From Methanovulcanius yangii (GTDB taxonomy: Archaea; Halobacteriota; Methanomicrobia; Methanomicrobiales; Methanomicrobiaceae), in NCBI RefSeq assembly GCF_018687785.1, contig NZ_LTBL01000001.1, positions 2,099,780 to 2,163,779 of the forward strand: a DNA stretch of 64,000 nucleotides, written 5' to 3'. This document shows, in pieces, positions 19,070-25,963 of this stretch. Every line of letters starts with the position of its first letter. Positions within the stretch are counted from its first letter, which is position 1. The notes under the pieces are model-generated. The model worked only from the letters and a program-made list of their open reading frames with translations, was not told the origin of the DNA and did no database searches. The translations under genes and the position numbers were made by a program.

Positions 19070-19777
19070 TCAGAGGTGAACGACGGGGATTGTTCGTTTC
19101 CGTGGTGCGGCGTCCCTCTCCGCCCGGATGCGTTTTGAGATGCGGTGAAGGGAGGGGTGGACCTTGCGGTACCGGAATTCTGCGGTGCGAAGACTGCGGA
19201 TGAGACCGGCGGGCGAGTCGAACGGTTCGAGGATGGCGTACGAGGAGCAGAGCTCGAAGGGGGTGTGGGCGTCGGAGCCGACCGAGACGGGTTTGCCCCG
19301 CTCCGCCGCGAATCGGAGCGCCTCGACATTCGCCTGCCGGGTCACGTTGCGGGCGTTGTACCCTTCGACGATGTCGATGCGGTGGCCGAGCTCTTCCAGC
19401 GTGTCGCGGCGGATGGCGGTCGAGCGGTAGGTGCAGAACGGGTGGGGAACGATGGATATGGCGCCCTGATCGGCGATCAGATCCAGCGTCTCCGCCGCAG
19501 GGAGATGAGGCGGGATCTCTTCATTGAGGAAGAGGCCGATGATCTCACCCTCGGCGGTGAGGATCTCCTCGGCGAGGATGGCGGGGATGCCGGGGGAGCG
19601 CTCCCGGATGAGGCGGTAGGTGGCCTCGGCTCCCCTGATGCTGTTGTGGTCGCAGACGATGGGGAGGATGCCGTACGTGTGCCACCCTTCCGCAATCGTC
19701 CGCGGGTTCGTGGAGGCGTCGGACGAGTAGTGGGAGTGGACGTGCATGTCGAGACAGAGGCGGCCGGGGGGTGTCAT
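19070..19777 (-). CDS. PHP-domain metal-dependent phosphoesterase
   Basis: The PHP (polymerase and histidinol phosphatase) fold is a trinuclear-metal phosphoesterase; single-domain members are often nucleotide or 3'-phosphate phosphatases. DMHVHSHYSSDA gives the first HxHxxxSDA motif, VCDHNS the second, a conserved glutamate lies in LAEEIL, VPHPFC the third, and SVGSDAHTP the last. I chose ATG 19777 (MTPPGRLCLDMHVHSH). An upstream in-frame ATG at 19846 would add 23 residues read from the AT-rich promoter stretch and looks spurious. The precise substrate is unknown. Confidence 0.88.
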   Translation of the reverse strand: MTPPGRLCLDMHVHSHYSSDASTNPRTIAEGWHTYGILPIVCDHNSIRGAEATYRLIRERSPGIPAILAEEILTAEGEIIGLFLNEEIPPHLPAAETLDLIADQGAISIVPHPFCTYRSTAIRRDTLEELGHRIDIVEGYNARNVTRQANVEALRFAAERGKPVSVGSDAHTPFELCSSYAILEPFDSPAGLIRSLRTAEFRYRKVHPSLHRISKRIRAERDAAPRKRTIPVVHL

Positions 19778-19842
19778 TGCATGTATAGTTATTCCGTGAT
19801 TAAATATGGTTATTCGATATTTTGTATATACAGAATATATTG

Positions 19843-20868
19843 TCAATATACAACATTTGGCAATCGGGACACGTTCAACCCAATTCGTACACTTGATGCC
19901 AACCCCTTATCCTGTGTGCAATATTCATAACTGCCTGAGGGGTAATCGTGATACTCGAATGGTAAGGGAATCCAGACCGCCATGAATTCATGGAACCCTG
20001 TTTCATTTGGAACCATGATGCTTGAAGGGATGGCTATTTTCTCCCCCGGAGACAGATTTCCAAATATCGCATATTGCGATGAATTGGTATTGATTGGAAC
20101 CTGTTGATAATCCATAAAGGTGATGATGGCAAACTTATTGAGATAATCGTCTCCAGCCGCACAGTTAATCCAATATGGAATGTTTTCACCCGGGATCCCG
20201 GTTTCGGTGTACCATAATTTTTTCGAACAGGCCTCTTTTGTCATCAGCAATCCATCATTCAGAGGATAATCAGAACTACATTGTTTAAAGAGCGGATTTG
20301 TGGAATTGTCGTACTCAATATTGTAATGGGTATCATTGTCAACAATCAGATTCAATCTGATGCCCCGTACTGATGATAGATCCGTGCTGAGTCGGAAAGA
20401 TGGATCCATTGAATGGTTATTCGGTTCCATAGCCAGTATAATTGCCATATCGTGTTTCCCTCTTGTCAGATTGGACACAGTAATGCTGAAAAATTTCTCT
20501 TCATAGGGATCTACGGATGCATTAAACAATATATTGGCATCATCTCCCTCAAATTCAAAAGGAACCTGCCGGAAATCCACTAAAACAAAAACGAAAAATT
20601 CGGTTGTATCTGGTATCTGGTTACTGAAATAAAGATAACACTCCAAAGGGGTACTGTGATTCAAATGTACCAATGATGGAATGCTGTACTGGTGATCATG
20701 GTTCGGTGCTGAATATAGTCCGATGCCCATCCTCTCTCCCAGGCTTTGTGAATTGAATTTGCCGCTTTCATGCAAATTTGAGGTTCCATTACCTCTGTCG
20801 CATTGAAACGCGTATATGCAAAAAATTAGAACAGATATCAGTAGAGCGGATAGGAAAATAATCCTCAT
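19843..20868 (-). CDS. Secreted or membrane-anchored protein of unknown function
   Basis: Not recognised. About 341 residues: an N-terminal hydrophobic segment (MRIIFLSALLISVLIFCIYAF) acts as a signal or anchor, followed by a beta-rich extracellular part with many N-glycosylation sequons (for example NNHS, NLTR, NDTH, NSTN) and four or more cysteines that could form disulfides. Base composition is clearly more AT-rich than the flanking housekeeping genes, suggesting an accessory or acquired gene. I chose ATG 20868; an in-frame TTG at 20889 is possible. An operator-like palindrome (20907-20922) lies 39 bases upstream of the ATG. Confidence 0.75.
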   Translation of the reverse strand: MRIIFLSALLISVLIFCIYAFQCDRGNGTSNLHESGKFNSQSLGERMGIGLYSAPNHDHQYSIPSLVHLNHSTPLECYLYFSNQIPDTTEFFVFVLVDFRQVPFEFEGDDANILFNASVDPYEEKFFSITVSNLTRGKHDMAIILAMEPNNHSMDPSFRLSTDLSSVRGIRLNLIVDNDTHYNIEYDNSTNPLFKQCSSDYPLNDGLLMTKEACSKKLWYTETGIPGENIPYWINCAAGDDYLNKFAIITFMDYQQVPINTNSSQYAIFGNLSPGEKIAIPSSIMVPNETGFHEFMAVWIPLPFEYHDYPSGSYEYCTQDKGLASSVRIGLNVSRLPNVVY

Positions 20869-20906
20869 AACCGGTTTATAGCTCTTCAATCCTTCTAACC
20901 CCTATC

Positions 20907-20940
20907 TTCGATTTTCATCTAAGAGAATGTAAAAATATAT
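20907..20940 (-). promoter_or_regulatory. Promoter with operator-like element, copy A
   Basis: Read on the minus strand: a TATA-like ATATAT (20935-20940), then 12 bases, then TTAGAT-GAAA-ATCGAA (20922-20907). The element would straddle the expected transcription start of the 20868 gene. The same core occurs at 21582-21597 and, as a perfect palindrome, at 22449-22464. Confidence 0.6.
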
Positions 20941-20977
20941 CCAAATTGGCGAAGGCGTCTCCATCGTCTCACCCATA

Positions 20978-21394
20978 TCACGAGAGATTTTGAGGAAGAT
21001 CCGGTGGAATTTTTGGTGGGGTCAGATAATAGATCTCAGTGATTTCGCCCTCGTAACTGACCGCCACCAAGTGGGTGATGATCTGCTCACCCGTATCGGG
21101 ATCGAAGACATGGATGTACACAACATAGGAGATTCCCTCGTCCGGAGGGCCCAACTGTCCCGTCCGCACTTCGGTCTCGATCGTGAAGCCACGAATAATT
21201 TCCTGTATTTCCGGGTCGGTAAGGGCAATTTCACGAGCCTCTTCCTTCGATATCGGATATGAGGATGTTGGTGTTGCGGTCGCATTCTGTGATGCAGGAG
21301 TGTCCTCCTGTACTTCATTGAGGCAGCCACCCGCGCATCCAAAAAGGATGCAGAGGAAAACCAGTAATCCTCTGATCATATGTGTTTTCCTCAT
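20978..21394 (-). CDS. Small predicted lipoprotein of unknown function
   Basis: Not recognised. About 138 residues: a short charged N-terminus, a hydrophobic core (GLLVFLCILFGCAGGC) ending in a lipobox-like CAGGC, a Thr/Ser-rich spacer (ASQNATATPTSS), and a compact domain resembling PepSY-like propeptide folds in pattern (ISKEEAREIALTDPEIQEI, then YVVYIHVFDPDTGEQIITHLVAV). The PepSY resemblance is only a guess from pattern. ATG 21394 was chosen; ATG 21403 is three codons earlier. Promoter copy B lies about 190 bases upstream, implying a long leader. Confidence 0.72.
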   Translation of the reverse strand: MRKTHMIRGLLVFLCILFGCAGGCLNEVQEDTPASQNATATPTSSYPISKEEAREIALTDPEIQEIIRGFTIETEVRTGQLGPPDEGISYVVYIHVFDPDTGEQIITHLVAVSYEGEITEIYYLTPPKIPPDLPQNLS

Positions 21395-21581
21395 GGCATC
21401 CATGTATCGACCCTATATGCCTGTGACCACCAGGGGTGATAAAACGTTGCTCTTGCCTCCGGGCAGATGCAGGGTTCACCAACCATCAGCAAACCGGCCG
21501 GGAACAGCTGCATGTTTCCGGGTGTCCCTGCGACACCCGATTGAATTTCCAGTGGGTAGAGGGATAAAGCCTCGGAATATC

Positions 21582-21618
21582 TTCGATTTACATCTAAGAT
21601 AATGCAAAAAACTATATG
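21582..21618 (-). promoter_or_regulatory. Promoter with operator-like element, copy B
   Basis: Minus strand: TATA-like ATATAG (21618-21613 area), 14 bases, then TTAGAT-GTAA-ATCGAA (21597-21582). It is nearly the same as copy A over about 37 bases, including the shared CGAAGAT downstream flank, so the two promoters may descend from one duplicated element. It would drive the lipoprotein gene with a leader of roughly 190 bases. Confidence 0.6.
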
Positions 21619-21906
21619 CTGCGTCCTAGGTTTTTCTGAGTCACTACAGTGGTGCAGTCAAACCCTGCATACACAGATCGGTAAACCCGGATGAGAACAG
21701 AGAGGGTAGGGTGAAAACCTGTCTTATTGCGTTACTTCAGGGAAATGATGCGTTTTGCCATATCTTTCGCGTAAGGATGATCGAAAAACAGGGTTCGTAG
21801 GGCGGTCGCTCCATCGAATTTGTGGGAATATGGAACCTTATGCGGGGACAAGGAGTTTGCTACTGCATCCCATAGACAAATTCAAAAAACCAGTCCATTT
21901 GTAATC

Positions 21907-21937
21907 ATCCAATATTATTATATTGGTTGTATTGGAT
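21907..21937 (+). promoter_or_regulatory. Inverted repeat upstream of the membrane-anchored regulator
   Basis: ATCCAATA (21907-21914) and TATTGGAT (21930-21937) are perfect inverted 8-mers separated by 15 bases, with an extra TATTGG at 21921-21926 between them. It ends 11 bases before the ATG and overlaps the AT-rich promoter, a position fit for autoregulation. Confidence 0.5.
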
Positions 21938-21948
21938 AATGAACTACG

Positions 21949-22422
21949 ATGGATGAGCAAGGTATCGTGTTGAATAAAGACATATTCGAGATATTATCCA
22001 GCGATACAAGAATTAAGATTTTGAAGTCGTTGAATTCAAGAAAAAAAACAAATTCAGAACTTGCAAAAGAACTTTCTTTGGAATCCTCGACTATTCACCA
22101 TCACCTGAAACAATTGGATGAGAGCGGGCTGATCAAATCCCTCGATACAGGAAACAGATGGGTGTATTATGAGCTCACTCCGAACGGGATTGCCCTTATG
22201 AATCCTGATGGAAACACAAAATTTTCCGTCATCCTTTCATCTCTGATCACATATACAACTGCTTTTGCAGCCCTGTACACCTATTATACAATTCCAAGAC
22301 TTCAGGCAAAGCCCCTTTTTCCACATATGGCAGAAGATCCTTTCCTTTTGCTGGGTATCGTCGGTGTTGTTGCAATACTATTACAGACGGCAATCATTGC
22401 CAGAGTGTATCTCAAAAAATAA
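21949..22422 (+). CDS. Winged-helix (ArsR-like) regulator with two C-terminal membrane helices
   Basis: The 157-residue protein has an N-terminal winged-helix domain (about 8-85): IFEILSSDTRIKILKSL, recognition segment SSTIHHHLKQLDESGLI, and a wing with GNRWVYYELT. Two hydrophobic segments follow (VILSSLITYTTAFAALYTYY and LLGIVGVVAILLQTAIIARV). Such membrane-tethered one-component regulators could read an envelope or external signal. No metal-binding cysteine pair is seen in the HTH part. It sits between genes for secreted proteins that share an operator-like element, so it is the natural candidate to control them, but that is inference. Confidence 0.85.
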   Translation: MDEQGIVLNKDIFEILSSDTRIKILKSLNSRKKTNSELAKELSLESSTIHHHLKQLDESGLIKSLDTGNRWVYYELTPNGIALMNPDGNTKFSVILSSLITYTTAFAALYTYYTIPRLQAKPLFPHMAEDPFLLLGIVGVVAILLQTAIIARVYLKK

Positions 22423-22427
22423 TACAA

Positions 22428-22464
22428 TATATAAATGCTCCGATTAGGTTAGATTTTCATCTAA
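22428..22464 (+). promoter_or_regulatory. Promoter with perfect operator palindrome, copy C
   Basis: TATATAAA (22428-22435), then TTAGAT-TTTC-ATCTAA (22449-22464), a perfect 6-bp inverted repeat. The palindrome should cover the transcription start of the S1 protease gene. Copies A and B keep the core with one changed base in the second arm. Confidence 0.65.
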
Positions 22465-22505
22465 TATTTTTGCAGAATTTATAATGCTAACTTTTCAATG
22501 TACTT

Positions 22506-23642
22506 TTGCCGGAACAATCTGAGTATCTTCACCTCTGTATCAGATTGCGGCAGGAGTTGATTAGGATAAGAATTTTGAGAGTTGTTCCCCTCTTCATCGC
22601 ATGTTTATTGATCTTCGGGTTGTGTGGTGCGGTCTCGGGATACCGTCTGAACGATGAAGCCTATGCGGCGGTTTCTGCTGATTACACGGACCGCCTCATT
22701 GCCGCATATGGCAATGTACCGGTGTACAGCCAAAACGGAGATGTCGTCAGTACGGGAATGCAGGAAACCATTCCGGATGAGAAGGCAATGTCGGAATGGT
22801 ACAGCCGGTTACACCGGATTGTGGAGGATACGCGTCCCGAAATGAAGAGTAATTATTATCCCGACGGGCCGATCATCGGCTACGGGCACGATCTCCTCGG
22901 AACAATTGTTGTTGCCATATTCGACGAGTCTGATTATGTACCCCGGGAAACGCTCGATGAAATGCATTCCCTTATCGATTCGGCTGCAGTGAAAGCAGGC
23001 ATCGAAGATGTCCCGGTGATTTTTACGTCCGAATCAATTCCTGAATTGTCAGCGGATCGGGATGACACCTGGAGACCGCTCATAGGAGGGATACAGTGTG
23101 TTGCCAATGGGTATGTCGGCACCACCGCTTTTGCTGCAACAAGAAACGGACAGGACGGTATAGTTATCACCGGCCACCTTGGTGATGTTGGAGATGTAGT
23201 ATACCAGCCCTCTCCATCGAATGTAATTGGAACGATAACAACAATTTCGTATGGCGCCAATTCGGACTCGGCCTGGGTCTCGTATTCCAATGTTGCCGAC
23301 AATATCTTTGAATATTCGTGGTCGCAGCCGGATGTGTACAGCTACAGTGACCCATGGGAAAATTTGAATGTGATCATGTCGGGGATAACGAGCGGGACGG
23401 TGAACGGCCTCGTGGTTCGGGAGTCTGATGCCTATAATCCATATTATGGATTCAGTATTCCTGACCAATGGGTGGCAGACTACCCAGCTGCATCCGGTGA
23501 CAGCGGGGCCCCTGTTTACTATAAAGATGGATCACACAGGATACATGTGGCAGGTTCTCATTGGGGGAGTAAAAATGGATATGCGTTTTTTTCTCCGGTA
23601 TCATCGATAATGAATGATTTGGGAATCATTCCCATTTTTTAA
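22506..23642 (+). CDS. Secreted chymotrypsin-fold serine protease (S1, alpha-lytic-like)
   Basis: The C-terminal half is an S1-type protease: His224 in ITGHLGDVGD, Asp254 in ANSDSAWV and Ser333 in the hallmark GDSGAPVYY (numbering from TTG 22506). The closing VAGSHWGSKNGYAFFSPVSSI matches the substrate-pocket strands of streptogrisin/alpha-lytic-type enzymes. A signal peptide (about residues 22-45, RILRVVPLFIACLLIFGLCGAVSG) and an N-terminal region of about 130-150 residues precede it; the latter could act as a propeptide chaperone. The start is uncertain: TTG 22506 is first in frame, and TTG 22558 or 22575 would give a shorter N-terminus. Copy C of the operator lies upstream. Confidence 0.85.
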   Translation: MPEQSEYLHLCIRLRQELIRIRILRVVPLFIACLLIFGLCGAVSGYRLNDEAYAAVSADYTDRLIAAYGNVPVYSQNGDVVSTGMQETIPDEKAMSEWYSRLHRIVEDTRPEMKSNYYPDGPIIGYGHDLLGTIVVAIFDESDYVPRETLDEMHSLIDSAAVKAGIEDVPVIFTSESIPELSADRDDTWRPLIGGIQCVANGYVGTTAFAATRNGQDGIVITGHLGDVGDVVYQPSPSNVIGTITTISYGANSDSAWVSYSNVADNIFEYSWSQPDVYSYSDPWENLNVIMSGITSGTVNGLVVRESDAYNPYYGFSIPDQWVADYPAASGDSGAPVYYKDGSHRIHVAGSHWGSKNGYAFFSPVSSIMNDLGIIPIF

Positions 23643-23730
23643 CCTTTTTCTCTCATCCGAAATGCAGACCGTGAGAGTACGTTCAATGCGCCCCGTCTCG
23701 CCGTCGCGGAAAAAATAATTCGGAACTGGA

Positions 23731-24429
23731 TCAATCCACCGAGACCCAGGCCCCGTCGGCATACTGCGTGATGTCGACGCTCACGATGATATCCCCGCGA
23801 ACGTCCGGCGGGATGCTCTCGTGCATCCTCACCCGGTACGTATCCCCGAGGATCGAGTGATTGAGCCCCTCCGAGACGCCGACATCGATGTCGATGACGA
23901 TGTCGCCTGCGTCCGGGCCCAGCGGTGCGAGGTCGTCCGGCAGGGAGATGACCGACGAGTAGTCCGGCACGTCCGGTGTTCCGTTCGTCCATGTCGCGGG
24001 GCCGTCGCTGTGGTCACAGGTGAGGGGCGAGAGGGATTCTTCCCGGATGTTGGCTATTTTTAGCTCCCCCGGTTCGTACCGCCGGGAGAACTCCGCCGTG
24101 ATGTCGGTGAGGTCTTCGCCGTCCGACCGGAATGCCAGCATCGTGCCATACGGCGTCTCCACGACTGTCGATGTCCAGCTGCCGAACTGTTGGTTGTCGA
24201 GCTCATCTTTGGAAAAGACCGGTTCGCCGTCCCGCATGGGGAGGGGGACGATGATCTCAGCGCCGGGCCCGCCCTCGTACCCGGCGAGGCCCTCCGTCGT
24301 GACGGTATAGGAGTAGTGGCCGGGGTTCGAGTTGATCCATGCGACGCCGAAGAAGGTGCCGAATACGATGATCGCGACGGTGCCAACCGCCACGACGAGA
24401 AGGATTGTGGTGTAGTTGATGGATGTCAT
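23731..24429 (-). CDS. Membrane-anchored protein of unknown function
   Basis: Not recognised. It has 232 residues: one N-terminal transmembrane helix (ILLVVAVGTVAIIVFGTFFGVAW) and a beta-rich extracytoplasmic domain (YSYTVTTEG, AEIIVPLPM, and a closing RGDIIVSVDITQYADGAWVSVD). There is no catalytic motif. GC content is high, like the core genome and unlike the AT-rich island to its left. It is transcribed convergently with the protease gene. Confidence 0.75.
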   Translation of the reverse strand: MTSINYTTILLVVAVGTVAIIVFGTFFGVAWINSNPGHYSYTVTTEGLAGYEGGPGAEIIVPLPMRDGEPVFSKDELDNQQFGSWTSTVVETPYGTMLAFRSDGEDLTDITAEFSRRYEPGELKIANIREESLSPLTCDHSDGPATWTNGTPDVPDYSSVISLPDDLAPLGPDAGDIVIDIDVGVSEGLNHSILGDTYRVRMHESIPPDVRGDIIVSVDITQYADGAWVSVD

Positions 24430-24663
24430 TGAAAATGCCGCCTGTACATAGTCCCGTCTCTCCCGGTATACATGAAGGTTCGCCGAATAACCGGTGACGG
24501 AACCAATGGAAAGGGGATCGAAATGAATATCGGGTGTTTTTTCGTGGAATTGCAGGTACCTTCCTGCTGAATTCCTCAGGCGGGTCGCGAAAATGCGAAG
24601 AGGGCCGCTTGCTCCATGAGGGTAAAATAAGAGGGGGGGAAGAAACTCTTCGGTATCATCTCC

Positions 24664-25563
24664 CTACACCACGCAGATCACCGCGAGATACATCATCCCG
24701 CCGAGCAGCAGGTTCTGGCCGTCGGCGACGAGGTCGTAGAGGATGCGGTTGAGCTCCGAGCCGTCGAAGAAGACGATGTAGCCCTGCACGTAGAGGGCGA
24801 GGGCGGCGATGACGAGCGTCTCGAGGAAGGGCAGTGCGCCCCTGCAGAGCCAGAGCACCACCGCGATGCCTGCGAGGTTCAAAAACGAGAGAAGGATCTT
24901 CGTCTTCCGGATGCCGAGCATCACGGGGATCGTCTTCACGCCCGTTCCGGCGTCGCCTGCGACATCACGGATATCGAAGACCGTCGAGTTGATGAACGAC
25001 AGCAGGAAGAAGAAGAGGCCGACGACGACGGTCATCATGCCGAAGGGGGTGCCGGTGCATGCGGCCGGCAGGCACGCCACCGGGACCGCCCATGCAAGGC
25101 CGATGAGGAGGTTTTTGACGAGCGGGACGTCCTTTAAGCGCCGGTACCGGCATTCCTTCGGAAGGAAGGGGATGCTGTAGAGGACGCCGCTTGCGAGCGG
25201 GACGGCGGTCGCGAGAAGCGCCCACGGGCCGTAGTACCCGGCGACGAGGAATGCAACGGCGTATCCCGCGAGGGAGGAGTACCAGAGCACGTCTGCGTAC
25301 TTCTGCGTAAACGCAAACCGCCGCGAGTGGTTGATCGCATCCTCGCTCTCATCGGTCTTCCGGTTCATGTTGTACACCGAGAAGGTGACGAGGAACATGA
25401 TCAGGCACGCGCCGACGGAAACCGGCATCGCCTGCAGGACGGATGAGACGTATGCCTTCGAGACCGCCGCAAGCGAGAGGAAGAGCGAGCTGTACAGGAG
25501 ATAATCCATCATTGCCTGGATGTTCAGGTCGATGGTCTGGTGGGTATGCTCGAATGTGAACAT
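24664..25563 (-). CDS. UbiA-family prenyltransferase
   Basis: Integral membrane enzyme that transfers a polyprenyl group to an acceptor. In archaea, UbiA members make digeranylgeranylglyceryl phosphate, chlorin or quinone-like lipids. The 299-residue protein has about eight to nine hydrophobic segments. NMNRKTDESED is the first Asp-rich motif (NxxxDxxxD type) and DIRDVAGDAGTGVKT the second. The substrate cannot be fixed. ATG 25563 opens the frame; ATG 25512 just before the first helix is plausible. A TATA-like ATATAAAAT lies at about 25574-25586 on the minus strand, so the message could be nearly leaderless. Confidence 0.88.
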   Translation of the reverse strand: MFTFEHTHQTIDLNIQAMMDYLLYSSLFLSLAAVSKAYVSSVLQAMPVSVGACLIMFLVTFSVYNMNRKTDESEDAINHSRRFAFTQKYADVLWYSSLAGYAVAFLVAGYYGPWALLATAVPLASGVLYSIPFLPKECRYRRLKDVPLVKNLLIGLAWAVPVACLPAACTGTPFGMMTVVVGLFFFLLSFINSTVFDIRDVAGDAGTGVKTIPVMLGIRKTKILLSFLNLAGIAVVLWLCRGALPFLETLVIAALALYVQGYIVFFDGSELNRILYDLVADGQNLLLGGMMYLAVICVV

Positions 25564-25963
25564 ACATTAAGTGTTATTTTATATTTCACATTAGTTTGCC
25601 CTGTACAGGGACTTCCCCCCACCGCGGGTATGGTGTCAGCAGGGGCAAAAAATGATGCCGAATACTTTATTTTGGTGCTAAAATGTCATTTTATTGTAAT
25701 ATAGAATTATAATCCCAAATATTGTCTTTAATATTATCAATATGGGTACTATAGGCTGTTTAAGCTGATATTCATCTATTGGGTGAAGGAATTCTCAATA
25801 ATATATGTTGTGGCAGAGGGGGTATGGTATTATACGCCTGAAAGGACGTTTTTAAATTTTCATAATTATATAATATGCTCATAATGTCAAAATGCAGATA
25901 TTCGGCGAGGGCCGTGGCCGTCCGTCGGGATGCTGCAAAGAAAAAAAGTATGGGTGGTCTCTA
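25564..25963. other. AT-rich intergenic region between UbiA and EF-2
   Basis: About 400 bases with no credible gene. It contains the UbiA promoter, a 12-base palindrome CCCTGTACAGGG (25599-25610), and an AT-rich tract (25660-25890) with several TATA-like runs. The EF-2 transcript ends into it, with T runs on the minus strand near 25945. Confidence 0.5.

Larger units (their letters stand above)
21395..21948. other. Intergenic region between lipoprotein and regulator genes
   Basis: About 550 bases with no credible large gene. It holds promoter copy B (21582-21618), a hairpin GGGTGTC/GACACCC (21520-21538), a possible 40-codon leader frame on the minus strand (21391-21513) whose stop overlaps the lipoprotein ATG, and the regulator's inverted repeat (21907-21937). 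Nothing was seen in 21620-21900. Confidence 0.5.
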
